Assembly: GCF_004379255.2 (NCBI RefSeq)
Contig: NC_056047.1
Span: forward strand, 18,614,293 to 18,678,292
DNA: 64,000 bases
DNA from: Salvia splendens
Taxonomy: Eukaryota > Streptophyta > Magnoliopsida > Lamiales > Lamiaceae
Direction of reading: 5' to 3'
The notes beneath the pieces are model-generated. The model was not told the DNA's origin. It made no database searches and saw only the letters and a list, made by a program, of their open reading frames with translations. Below, piece by piece: positions 13,050-23,941 of this stretch (within the stretch, counting starts at the first letter, position 1; each line of letters starts with the position of its first letter). A program made the translations under genes and the position numbers.

Positions 13050-13520
13050 GTGAGTTTTGGGCTTTGGATTTTCGGAGGAAATCTGGTTTCGACCATATTC
13101 TGCTCAACATCGTCTCGACGAGCACTTGCGGTTGCGACTCGTTGTCTTTTTTGCAACAGTCTCGAGGACGGAACCTGACACGCTCTCAATTTTTTCCAAA
13201 TATAAAACTGCCTCCATCATTTTGTTGAGAAGTTTTCTCATCTCGGTGAAGTTTGATGAAATCTAGATCAAAGTTCCGATAAATAGCTTCTAGAAATTCT
13301 TGCCATGAGCAATTAGGATTCAAGCTTGGGTACTCGTGGAAGGTGGAACCATACGGAAAATGGATGTTCATAGAATCTTCCCACTAAGAACAGCCGGTTG
13401 GTATCAGATAACTCGTAATAGTCAAAGTATTCTTGAATATCTAAATTGGCCGGAGACGGACCTCTGAAATGGTCTAAATCCGAGTGGAAGAAGACAGATT
13501 TAAGTTTTGTTTCTTTTCTT
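13050..13520 (-). pseudogene. Ty3/gypsy gag fragment
   Basis: Minus-strand translation across frames gives a gag-like series: HFRGPSPANLDIQEYFDYYELSD, then NRLFLVGRF, then SWQEFLEAIYRNFDLDF. This is the recognisable retrotransposon gag region with its conserved WQ.F..A...F. The reading frame is broken several times and no pol follows, so it is a relic. Confidence 0.65.
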
Positions 13521-13664
13521 TTCTTAAGTACTGGAGAGAGATGTTGTAACTATATTCTCATATAGTTTCTAAGTTGAATTTGATAATTTCAATAATTCAA
13601 TTTACAAAGAAGTAACCATGGATGTGATTCATTGAGGAAGAGGAAGAAGACTAAACATTTAGTA

Positions 13665-13890
13665 CTCCCTCCGTCCACCATTTAAAGAGCCATTCTGTCA
13701 TTTTAGTTTGTCCACGATTTATAGAACCATTTACTTTATTCCACTTTTAGCATGCAAACCCCATATTCCACCAACTTTTTACACTCACAATCTAATACTA
13801 TAAAACTAATACTTTAAATGGATCCACATTCAACTCACATTCACCTTTTACTTTTCTTCACAAAGTCAAACAATTTCTTAAAACCCGTTT
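13665..13890. mobile_element. Stowaway-type MITE, right end lost
   Basis: The left end CTCCCTCCGTCCACCATTTA follows TA at 13663-13664. The interior matches the MITE at 27.65 kb almost base for base until about 13885, where TTAAAACCCG runs into unrelated T-rich sequence. The expected CGGAGGGAG end is missing. The 40 bp before it (ATTCATTGAGGAAGAGGAAG and onward) is also shared with 27.6 kb. Confidence 0.8.
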
Positions 13891-14371
13891 TTTTTCTACC
13901 TTTTTACGTTAAGATTTTGTTTTGGGAACGAGCGTGCGATAGACTTTGATTAAAATACCATCCTTGTTTTGATTGGTTGATTTCGAAAATATCAAATGGT
14001 TGAATCATTGTTGGTTAGTCGTGTGGTGAAAGTAGTCGGCGAGATTGATGTGAGATTCGTCTATGGGAAAATTGGGGCGTTCGTACGAGTACTTGGAATA
14101 ACACCAAGTACTAAAAATAAAATACCACAATTTAATCAATGTACAAAAATTATATATTTGGGCCTATCATTTTTATCTCTATTGTTCTAGCCTTTTATTT
14201 CTTTTTAGTTGATCAAATTTAGAGAAGCCCAAAATATTTATTATTTCTACCAATCCTACAGTCAAATCCTTAGTCAGTCAACATAAATCTAATCTCTGCA
14301 TTATATATCTCTCCCCACAACTGCATCCTTTATCAGCGCCATTTCACAATTTCCAGTGCAAATTTCTTCCC
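13891..14371. other. Intergenic, no gene seen
   Basis: No supported feature. The plus-strand ORF near 13996 (64 codons) lacks recognisable motifs. CT-rich sequence near 14300-14370 (ATATCTCTCCCCACAAC) could be the 5' UTR of something disrupted by the following TIR element, but nothing coding is attached. Confidence 0.4.
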
Positions 14372-14464
14372 TTCCAACAAAGGTAGACTTCTTTCTATTT
14401 TTGTTAAAGGACACTAATGGAATTCAATTTTAATGAAGTACTGTAGATTTATTCCGACTTAGGG

Positions 14465-14700
14465 AGTGACGCACAACCCTTATGCGTCGTTATTAATGAA
14501 ACGCACAACCCTTATGCGTCTTTGATTAATGACGCACAACCATTATGCATCGTTAAAAGACGCATAACCATTATGCGGCACTCCCTAATGACGCATAACC
14601 CTTATGCGTCACTCCCTAATGACGCATAACCCTTATGCGTCACTCCCTAATGACGCATAACCCTTATGCGTCACTCTTTAATGACACATAACCCTTATGT
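14465..14700. repeat. Array of hairpin units GACGCATAA..TTATGCGTC, left arm
   Basis: Several units of about 30 bp. Each contains an inverted repeat with 9-bp arms (GACGCATAA / TTATGCGTC) around a 2-3 base loop (CCC), separated by ACTCCCTAAT. Every unit can fold as a hairpin in either strand. The mirror array lies at 15383-15560. Confidence 0.92.
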
Positions 14701-14891
14701 GCCATCTTCAAATATTAAGGGTTGCACCAAACTATTCTCTACACTTATGGAATTTATTTTAATGGGGGCCTGCCACACTCATTTACAAAATGCATACCTA
14801 TATCAACCCTAAACAATTATGGGTCCCCACTAACACAAATTGCTCATTTAGTTATCATTTATAAAATCTAATTACACAACATATATGGTTG

Positions 14892-15083
14892 GATAGAGAT
14901 GTGATCAAATGCAAACTCTATATATTGTATAAGGTGTTGGGTTGACATTGTATTGACAAGGTATTGACATCAAAATCTTGAACTTTTATACTATGTTGAC
15001 ATTCTGTTAATGTTGTGTTGACATTGTATTGAACAGTTTGGAGTTTGTAAAATAAATAGAGTTTGCATTTTATCACTATCCGA
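14892..15083. mobile_element. Small MITE nested in the palindromic TIR element
   Basis: Inverted ends GATGTGATCAAATGCAAACT and AGTTTGCATTTTATCACTAT, followed inward by CTATATATT / AATAAATAG. The core is TGTTGACATTGTATTGACA repeats. It belongs to the same family as the MITEs in the germin-like introns and at 7.3 kb. Confidence 0.7.
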
Positions 15084-15382
15084 GTGGGATATATCTCCCA
15101 TTCTATTAGAAATATCAAACGAGCCAATTTATTGAATTTCAGATCAGTCCTATTTTGATTGCAAGTTAATTGGGTTGATATTTTTTCGCATTGAAGTTGT
15201 CAATCTAAAACGTTCAAGTTTTATACTATCTTTTATGGCTAATCAGACTAGAATCCAATGATGAAAATTAATCTATATATGCATATTTCATTCTTAATAA
15301 TTCAAGACGAGTAATTTTAAGTTTTTGGAATATAGTAGGAATGATAGATTTGTTAGGCACTAATGTGTCAAAATCGAAAAGA

Positions 15383-15560
15383 CGCACAACCCTTATGCGT
15401 CTTTGGTTAATGACGCACAACCATTATGCGTCGTTAAAAGACGCATAACCCTTATGCGTCACTCCCTAATGACGCATAACCCTTATGCGTCACTAAATAA
15501 AGACGCATGATGGTTATGCGTCTCTCTATTAACGACGCATAATGGTTATGCGTCACTCCC
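15383..15560. repeat. Array of hairpin units GACGCATAA..TTATGCGTC, right arm
   Basis: Counterpart of the left array, with the same hairpin unit and spacer variants (ACTAAATAAA, TCTCTATTAA). The last units read ATAATGGTTATGCG instead of ATAACCCTTATGCG. Together with the left array it forms the subterminal part of the TIR element's arms. Confidence 0.92.
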
Positions 15561-15649
15561 TGAGTCGGAATACAACTAAAACCCTTCATTAAAATGGAAT
15601 TCCATTAACATGCATTACCAAAAAAAGAATTTTTCCAACAAAGGTATAA

Positions 15650-16470
15650 TCTTCCACTTCAATTCAGTGTGTACAATTCTTTGAATATTAAACCCATAGC
15701 ACCATATTTTTCTTGTCACAGTTGAGCGGAAAACAATTGAGCAGCCTGTGAAATATCCATCCCCCTGCAATCTCAAATTGTTCTCTTCATTCCAAAGGTA
15801 TACTCCCTAATTTTGGAAATTCCCTGCAGACTAACATTCAAACATTCATAGTAGTACACAAATTGAAAATTTTGAATCTGTTGAATGTTTTGTGCTTGAT
15901 AAAGTCTCGATCTTTAAGGCCATTATAATTTATCCTCTCGTTTCTTTAATCTCTAGTTCTTGGAAATCCTTTTCTGCCCATTAATATTTGAAATCCAATA
16001 ATTAGAAATCATATGAAAGCTTGGGTAATAATAGAATGGGTAAAGGGGAGATCGAGAGCTTACCGGTTGTGAGAAACGGCACTGCTGACGGAGGAGTTGG
16101 GTAGCGGCTGGATTGCAGTGTGATGGCGACGACGGTGCTGAGACAGAGACAGCGGCAGCACAGTATCGACGGTGGCGACAAAGGAGCGTGAGGCGGCGCC
16201 GAGTTTGGGACGAGGGAGATGAGTTGGGATCGTTTCTGTATTGGTGAATTGTAGGAGAAGAGAGAGAGTGTGTGATATTTAGAGGGAGACAGAGAGTACA
16301 AAGAAAGAATTTGAGAGGTAGGGAGAGAAAGAGTTGTTGTTGGGTTTTTTTTGGAAGACGAATTGGGGTAGGAGTATACTTTTAATATTTCCTCTTTTCT
16401 TGTGCAAATGTGGAGTATGGAATATACTAATACTATGTACTGTGTTGTGAAAGGAGTATATACACGTGGG
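15650..16470 (-). other. Possible disrupted 5' region of a minus-strand gene
   Basis: On the minus strand, 16340-16070 is CT-rich then GC-rich, like a plant 5' UTR/first exon, and ends CAACCG|GTAAGC, a good splice donor. A long ORF spans it (16601-16002), but its codons look like UTR (runs of Ser/Leu/Pro) and it reads into the Harbinger end. Downstream, about 15760-15715, an acceptor-like TTGCAG precedes a short ATG-led stretch. The palindromic TIR element then interrupts. I recognise no product. Confidence 0.3.
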
Positions 16471-18298
16471 TTAGAGTGTCCACTATAAGGCGGACACTCC
16501 AATAGCCCCGCCCCAGTTTTTGTCCATAGCCCTAGTTTTTTTGTCCATAGCCCCAAAATTTTGTTTCCGCCACTATGGTGGACACCTCCAATAGCCCCCA
16601 AATTTTATAATCAATTTTCATTTTATAAATGTTTCAAGTAATTATGAATAAATTTATCGGATTATACGTAATTAGAAGACGACGACTATACGTGAAGAAA
16701 TTAAAATTAAACACTAAATTTTCGTCGTATTAAAGTACAGGAAAAATTATACAACGAAAATTTAATCTAGTACAAATCACTAAGGTCTTCACACTGCGCC
16801 GCCACCTCCCCTACGTGCCCTGTCACGCCCGCATTTTCTAAGGATAGAAAACACGGTTGATCGCGACTAGGGGAGGGTTAAAGAAGCGGGGAAGAAAGGG
16901 GGAAATCAACACAAATCGACAATAGCTCGAAACAAACGGGAATAGCTCGAATAAAATCAGAGTCTCATTTCAACAATCAACAACTCCAAATGAAAATATC
17001 TCAACAATACACGAACTCAAAAGAAACAATATTTAGCGGAAGCATTTCGAGAGTAGAATAATGTTATGTATGAAGACACAACATATTCTAGACATTTGAT
17101 AGACATTCTTCACTTTTATGCTCAACACCCACCGCGCTCGTCACCGCTCAACCTGCACATAAGGAAAACACATGCAGGGCTGAGTAGTTGATGTACTCAG
17201 TGAACAAATGCCAAAATAATTTTATAAAAACAGTTATATAATGCCACCATTGAGTGACCTTGGGGTTTTAACTTGAAAAGGCCTGAGACACTAAAAATAT
17301 CTCAAACACAAACTTTCAACTCATCCTCAAATCCTTTTTCCTCATCATTTCAAAACACAACCATTTCTCCTTAAATTATCTAAGAAACTGTCATATCTGT
17401 TCTTTAGGGTGCCGTGTAAGGGGGGCCACTTTCCACGAGCATGAAAACCGGCCAACCCGTTTGATGACTCACGGTCCTCATCGTGTACACTAGTCCGAGT
17501 AGGGACGCACCCTTGCTAGGACCCGAATTCGATTAAACTCATAGTAGGGACTCACTCCCCACTAAGCAATCATCAACATCAACATGAATCTCATCAACAT
17601 CAACATCATGTGAACGAGAATGTGGCCGCAAACTCGATCACTAGACCGGCCGATCCAAAAGACGGCTCACGATCCCCATTGGTGTACACTAGCCTGAGTA
17701 GGGACCCACTCCCTAGTCAGACCCGAATTCAATTTCAATAGGTCTAGTAGGGACAACTCCCTTGCTAAACAAACAGATAGACATTTCTCAAAACAAAAAC
17801 ATGGCATGATATTCCCTTTGCAAACTTTATTTTCCTCAAAAACGTATTTGAAACATAAATCAATTTTCTGCATAGGTCGAGCATCATCTCACATCACATC
17901 AACAAGTCGAGCAATTCACAACCACTCAAAAAGCTATACAGCGCAACACATGACAATCACTTCCACTTTAAGCACATAAATCACATAATCATGTAATAAT
18001 CGCAATCACAAGCATTTCGTCACATAAAATGATGCTCAAAAATCGAAAGCTCTTGAAAATACTTTAGTTCGAAAGCCCACCTCATTCGTTTAAAGCCTTA
18101 ACTTGTGTTCCCTTCCATTCTCGAAAAGTGTGCGTGAAGTCACCCATTGATTTAATGTACTCCGGCCCAATCTTTAATTCCCTAATAACATTCCCAACTT
18201 ATTTCTTTAATTTGCCAGAATCGGCCCACTTCCTTGATTTAATCATATGGCCAAAGTCATTAAAAAAAGAATAGCTCATAAATACTCCATCGTCCCTT

Positions 18299-18880
18299 TC
18301 ATTCTTTTCCCAAACAAAATCCTTCTTGAGGAAAACTAGCGGCGCCTTCATTTCTCTTCCTCTCTTCTTTCTCTCTTTCTCTCAAACTCTCGACGTTGAA
18401 CTCCGTTGCGCTCCTCTTCCTTTCACTGAAATTTGCAGCACCGCTGCCGTGATAGTCACGTAGGTGAGTTCGCCGCACCGCCTTCTCTTCCGGCCACTGA
18501 GACACCGCCTGTAATCGACCGATGCCGTCACGGCCAAGGATTAGTTGTTGTCCGCCTTTACCTCTCCTCCGCGCCGCTGTCGGGATCGTTGCCACCCCGC
18601 TGCAGCCGCTGAGATTGCCGCTGCCAAACGAACTTTGCTGCTCTGCCGGGACAGCCTGCTGCGCTGCTGCTGCTCGTTGCTGTTCAATCCGAGAAGTTTC
18701 TCCTCCGTCAATCATTGCCGCTGAATTGACGTTGCTGCTCCGTCGTCGCTCCATCTATCTCTCATCATCCCCGATCGAAATCCTTATACATCGCCACCAT
18801 CTCTTATTTGATTTGTTGCAGAGCAACTCCTTTCTTCCTCTCGATTATAGTTGTGAATATCGTGTGAGAAACAAACGTGG
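18299..18880 (+). other. CT/GC-rich transcribed-like region of the solo LTR
   Basis: CT-rich leader (TCTTCCTCTCTTCTTTCTC), then GC-rich sequence with open frames on both strands (18522 onward plus; 18754-18299 minus). Proteins from either frame are low complexity (Ala/Arg/Pro) and continue into the (AT)n tract, so neither is supported as a gene. It is more likely LTR leader sequence than a captured exon. Confidence 0.4.
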
Positions 18881-18887
18881 AATCATG

Positions 18888-18890
<3 letters not shown>

Positions 18891-18976
<86 letters not shown>
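18891..18976. repeat. (AT)n microsatellite, about 85 bp
   Basis: Uninterrupted AT dinucleotides directly at the left border of the Mutator-like element. ORFs on both strands read through it as Ile-Tyr repeats and are artefacts. The matching (TA)n on the other side of the inserted elements is at 25392-25408. Confidence 0.98.
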
Positions 18977-18978
<2 letters not shown>

Positions 18979-19597
18979 TGCATTATTCTTCTTTTCATCC
19001 CTAAGATTCTTTTCTCTTCTTAATATTAGGCGTTAGATCTTATGCATCAACGGACCAGATTGATGCTACAAATCTAGTTCCGCGTTGCATTATAGAGGAT
19101 GTCATTATGCATTACAGGGGTAATATAGTCTCTCGGTTGAAATTGAACCGCCATATCTTGGAAAGTGCAAATTTCAAGGGATTTGAAACAATCCGTCTCT
19201 TCATCCTCTCTCATTCATTACTCACACATCAGAAACCACTCGCTCCACTCCCTCCACTCTCGAAAACCCTAGAAATCTCCGCCGTTCGCGGGTTTGAAGA
19301 TTTAACAGCAGGCTTCCAAGAGTACGGCGACAACTATCCACCGGTGGTAACATCTACTCCAAACCCCCGACATGTTTCGACTAGGTATGGTTGAAAAGAG
19401 ATTTCATCACTTATTTTTCGGGATTTTTTAGATCCGAAAAGTAAAAATTGAAACTTTGAATATTACGCGGCTCATAAAATTCAGAAATAACTTGTTGTGT
19501 GTTTATGGTTTTCTCTGAATCTGTCGTGTAGACATTGGGTTGGGTTAAATAGGCATGAATTACGGTATCTTATGTTTTTGTTTTCTGCCAGATCCAA

Positions 19598-20925
19598 AAT
19601 GCCGAAGAGAGGTCGACCGCGCTCTCAAGCTTCACAGGCTGCAGGTAAAATTTGCGTCGCAACTTATGCAATTCAATATCTTATTTGTTGATTGTGTGAA
19701 AGGGTATTTGCAACTCTGTTGATAGCGCATTATCCATTTTAAAAAGGGAATAACTGTACCATGTTCTTTAATTTTGTTGATGAAAAGTGGTGCGTTGAAA
19801 ATCTGTATGTGTTTATATTTTTTGAATATGCAGTGCATTATGTAGATGTGTAATGTAATTATTTGCAGTATAGCATGCATTTTAGGGGTATTTTCTGTAG
19901 TGCTTATGCAGTTTAGTCTAGAGTACATGCGTATGTTGCTTGGTTTGATTAGTGCATTATGAGTATTAGTATGTTTAAAGAGTCATTATGTGCATTAAAT
20001 TATGCAATATATTGGTTATTGTGTGTTTTACATACTAAACTCAGGTAAGATGTATGTGTGCATTATGTAGTCAAGACTGTGCAGTATGTACAATGATGTA
20101 TGCATTATGTTGATTAAAACATAATTAGTGTTTGTATTGGGCTGTAGACTCAGATTATTACAGAGGATTCAGTTTGATGAATAGATTGATAAGGCTGTAA
20201 TGTGATTTTATTATGATCATTATTTTCTTTGTCTTATGCATTATGGGGCATGTTTTATGCATTAATTGTTCTGACTGATGCATTATTTGTTGTGGTATAT
20301 GTATTAATCCTCATTACTCTTAGTTCATGTTGTCTTTTGAATATGCAGTGCATTATGTAGCTGTATACTGGCATAATTTGCAGTATATCATGCATTTTAG
20401 GGCCATGTGTACGGTATTGTTTGTTTTAAATACTAAACTCAACAAAAAATTTTATGTGCATTATTTATACTGGTCTGGGCATTATGTACAATGATGTATG
20501 CATTATGTTCAGTATATCAAGCATTATCCATGGTATTATTTAGCTCAGATTGTGCATTATGTACAATGATGTATGAATTATGCTCAGATTTGAATGTGCA
20601 TTATTTAGCTCAGACTGTGCATTATGTACAAATGATGTATGCATTATTTATGCATTAAGCATTATGTTCAGTATGTTAAGCATTTCATGTTGTTCTTTGA
20701 ATTGGTGACATTGTTTCTGATGTGTGATGTTGTTTGTTCCATGTCAGAGAAGCAGCAAAGGGAACAAAAAGCTTACAGATGTTTAGAATCAAGTTTGCAA
20801 GGACGCTCCTTACCTGTGCGCACAACACCCGAGGTGCCGCAAACCAATCTAAGGCAACGGAGTATTGGAGGGATAGACCTGCCAAGTTCAATTTCGAGCA
20901 GTGGGTTGAGAATTATGGGTTGTAG
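19598..20925 (+). other. Two-exon candidate with AT-hook, in Mutator-like element
   Basis: An exon beginning MPKRGRPRSQASQAAG contains the AT-hook core GRPR and ends at CAG|GTAAAA (about 19645). A later acceptor (CATGTCAG, 20746) precedes an exon that can be read in two frames. One, starting EKQQREQKAYRCLESS, joins in phase. The other, RIKFARTLLTCAHNTRGAA ending FNFEQWVENYGL, looks more protein-like and stops at 20925. The intron between is the GCATTATG-rich region. I recognise no family; cDNA would be needed to choose the frame. Confidence 0.35.
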
Positions 20926-23260
20926 TGAGTGATGGTTTCAGATATAGGTTGATGGAGCCTATTGAGTTGATTGATTGCTTGGGTGACTTTGCACTTTAAA
21001 ACTAACGTTTTTTAGAACTTTTTAGAAGCTTGATTATACTGAACAATGGTTTTGAGAATATGCTTTATGAATGTGAACTTGCGAACATTCAACTGAACAT
21101 TTTGTGCATGACGTTTATTAACATGGGCTTTATTTTAAACGTGGTTTACATTATTTTGCAATCCAGTGTGTATTATGTTGTATGTCTAGATAGGTTTGCG
21201 ATTAACTCTCATAATGCTTAACATAAACCACATAATGTACAAAGCATTGTGCATAATGCAATGTCTACACCAAATAATGCATTTATACATTATACACTAA
21301 GTATATTAAGCCATATACAGAATACGACTCAAAGTTGTGCATCATATCTGCATTGAATAGCATTATTTGTAATAGTGTATGCATTATTAAACTTTCTGTG
21401 TGTATTTGGGTGAATTGGTTTTGTGGTAAGTAACGGGGATGAAATTTTATAGTTTGTGTCGTTAACTTGCGTTTGGGATATTAAATTATATAGCTACCAC
21501 TGTCAGCACGTATCAAATAAAAAATTAGTGTGCATTATGTTAATTGTCTATATAGGTTTATGATTCCCTTTCATAATGCTTAATGTAAATCACATAATGT
21601 ATAAAGCATTGTACATAATGCAATTTCTACACCATATAATGCACTTATATATTATACACTAAGTATATTAAGCAATATACAAAATAAGAATAAAAATGTT
21701 GTGCATCATATCTGTATATAATGACATTATTTCCAATAGATTATGCATTATTAAACTTTTTGTGTGTATTTGGGTCAATTGGTTTTGTGGTAAGTAACAG
21801 GGATGAAATTTTTTAGTTTCTGATGTTAACTTGCAATTGGGATATTAAATTAGATAGCCACCACTGTCAGCACGAATCAAATAAAAATTATGCATTCCCT
21901 GTGTTATGTAATACAAAGTTTTGGTAAAGTCGAAACAGACAAAGGAAACACATATGTGCATTATTTGATTACAATATTGCATTATGCTAGGACACATTGT
22001 CATTATTTTGGAGGTTGTGTGAATACAATGTATAGCGACCTCTCGGGAAAGAAAGATTGAGTTAAACTAATGCTTATAAATAGAGTAAGTGACCGATATA
22101 AAATCCACTAATAAACCAAAAAATTGTTCTCATCAAGCAGGTAAAACTTGGAATTCTATTACAACCATTCGACTAACAAGAAAAATAGGACCAAAAAAAT
22201 AACAGTGTTGTTTTGTTAATAAACCTTAGTCAAGCTGGATTCTTCCTTCCTTCCCTATTGCATACAACAAGATACCATGTCGTGACATCATCAACCTTCC
22301 TCATCGCTTGTTTGCGCGTATCAAAGCCAACTGCGCAGGCATATACCTCGTAAAAAGAGAAAGCGAATTCCAAGGACTGGAATTTCTGACCAACCACAGG
22401 TTTCAGCTCGGGAGAACATTCAGGTACAACAACCATTGTACAGAATAGGAAAAAAAGGGGGTCAGCATAAAAGTACAACGTTGCAATGTAATATTCTAAC
22501 AATTAATGCACGATTTTCATAAATTTATTCGGGAAAATAGTAAAATTGGACAATTACGTGATTTATGTATACGTCAAACGCACGCTATTCTTAAACATTT
22601 TTTTCATGTGTACGTACTATACCCTACCCCCTAGGGTTATTAAACCCTTAGGGGAAATAAGAAACGTGTGTCAAACATCAAAACTACTAACCGATATGTA
22701 AGTCCTAAAAGAATGAGGCATATTAGCGGTCCTTCATTAATTCGTACAGCCTATACATTGCAAATAACATATTATGCATTATACAGATATTATAATCCAT
22801 TACACATATTCATTTGGTGCATTATTTGTACCAACTATATTCAGTATAATATGTAAATTGGAAACTTACATGATTTATTTATAGGTCAAACACGAGCTAT
22901 TCTTAAACGTTTTTATTAATGTGTACGTACTATACTCTAGCCCCTAGGCTTATTAAACTCTTAGGGGAAACAAGAAATACGTGCCAAACATCAAAACTAC
23001 AACCCGATATTTTTTCCCTATACATTGCCGCTCACGTATTATGCATTACATAGTCAAAAAAATTCATTATACATCTTCATTTTGTGCATTAAATGTATCG
23101 TTTTAAACTACTACCCTAGACAAGCCGAGAGCTAAACCCGGAATGAATGTTTCATAATCGCGGTCGCTCATTATTGACTCTATCCTATACATTGCAATTG
23201 ATATATTACGCATTATATAGTCTATAAACTTCATTATCCATTACTATTTGGTGTATTGTT
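19800..23260. repeat. Dense dispersed TGCATTATG / CATAATGCA motif
   Basis: Short words built on GCATTATG (TGCATTATGTAGATG, ATGTATGCATTATG, TGTGCATTATGTACA, CATAATGCA) recur dozens of times across about 3.4 kb, on both strands and without fixed spacing. Two longer sub-blocks, about 21170-21420 and 21530-21780, are direct duplicates (both contain ATTATACACTAAGTATATTAAG). The motif is confined to the Mutator-like element. Confidence 0.85.
22230..22440 (-). pseudogene. FAR1-like DNA-binding domain fragment
   Basis: Minus-strand translation reads VGQKFQSLEFAFSFYEVYAC, then GFDTRKQAM, then TWYLVVCNREGRKNPA and a stop. This matches the start of the FAR1 DNA-binding domain (F.s.eeA..FY..YA...GF..R......d......vC.reG), a WRKY-GCM1 zinc-binding fold found in FAR1/FRS regulators and MULE transposases. 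Only the first half and its first Cys are present. An in-frame stop at 22230 and absence of the downstream HxC part and MULE core make it a fragment. Confidence 0.7.
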
Positions 23261-23464
23261 AGTATCGAATTACAGTACTACACTAGCCTCGCCGTTATCT
23301 ACACCCACAAGGACTGATACATACTAACCCGCCATCATCATGGTTTTGTCTCTCACCCTATACTAAATCACTAGCCCCCACAATTGGGCAACCACAGCCC
23401 ATAACAAGAACCCTATCCGACAACAATTGAAACCTGGCCAATTTTTTTTCACAATATATCACAA

Positions 23465-23764
23465 TTGAACTCTATCGGACAACAATTGAATTACCTTATT
23501 CCATTATTGACAGAAAAACGATTGCAACAGCGCCAGCGAACCAAGACAGTAATACCGAGGATCCGGCAAACGAGACTCGGCAATTGCAACGTCCGAAATA
23601 CTACAATGAAAACTGTAAAGATGGAAGACGGAAAATATGCGTCTGGAGAAAGTGAGAATAATGCAAAAACCGCAAGATCTTCAAGGGAGGAAATCATGGA
23701 AATTTCCATAACCACCAACTTATTGTTTCTCTATTATGCCCTTTCTCGAATTAAAGTTGATTAA
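23465..23764 (+). other. Unrecognised ORF near right end of Mutator-like element
   Basis: A 99-codon ORF (MNSIGQQLNYLIPLL..., then KRLQQRQRTKTVIPRIRQTR) with a basic middle. A 75-codon ORF overlaps on the opposite strand. No family recognised. It lies just inside the TIR, where MULE transcripts often start or end. Confidence 0.25.
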
Positions 23765-23869
23765 AATGTAATATTTAAATTCAATATTTTCAGCCTTAGG
23801 ATGGAGAAAATAAACGGTTGAGATCAAGAAGGAAAAATGAGAAAATATGGAAAAAGGAAATGAATACAC

Positions 23870-23870
<1 letters not shown>

Positions 23871-23937
<67 letters not shown>
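23871..23937. repeat. (TA)n-(GA)n compound microsatellite
   Basis: Roughly 14 TA repeats followed by about 17 GA repeats, separating the Mutator-like element from the next TIR element. Confidence 0.97.

Positions 23938-23941
<4 letters not shown>

Larger units (their letters stand above)
14386..15632. mobile_element. TIR element with palindromic satellite arms and a long TSD
   Basis: The flanking motif TTCCAACAAAGGTA is present at 14372-14385 and 15633-15646. Inside it, long inverted arms share TAATGGAATTC, TTTTAATGAAG, TTATTCCGAC / GTATTCCGAC and AGGGAGTGACGCA. Each arm continues into arrays of a short palindrome (14465-14700 and 15383-15560). A separate small MITE (14892-15083) is nested in the centre. 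A direct repeat of this length plus long TIRs suggests a Mutator-like element, though 14 bp exceeds the usual 8-11 bp and a few bases may match by chance. No transposase. Confidence 0.8.
18977..23870. mobile_element. Mutator-like element with FAR1-type fragment, in a (TA)n site
   Basis: The left end GGTGCATTATTCTTC and the complement of the right end, GGTGTATTCATTTCC, begin an imperfect TIR that continues with CTTCTT.AT and CGTT on both sides for about 60 bp. Both ends touch (TA)n tracts, which hide any 9-bp TSD. The interior contains an AT-hook exon candidate (19598-19645), a possible second exon (20747-20933), a FAR1-like domain on the minus strand (about 22230-22440) and many copies of GCATTATG. 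The FAR1 domain is characteristic of proteins related to MULE transposases. No MULE catalytic domain was found, so it is non-autonomous or internally deleted. Confidence 0.72.

Noticed and set aside
16002..16601. 199-codon minus-strand ORF as a host protein
   Set aside because: It crosses a Harbinger terminus and reads UTR-like CT-rich sequence; no domain recognised.
18522..19004. 160-codon plus-strand ORF and its minus-strand mirror with long Ile-Tyr runs
   Set aside because: The repetitive half is translation of the (AT)n microsatellite and the rest is low-complexity LTR leader sequence.
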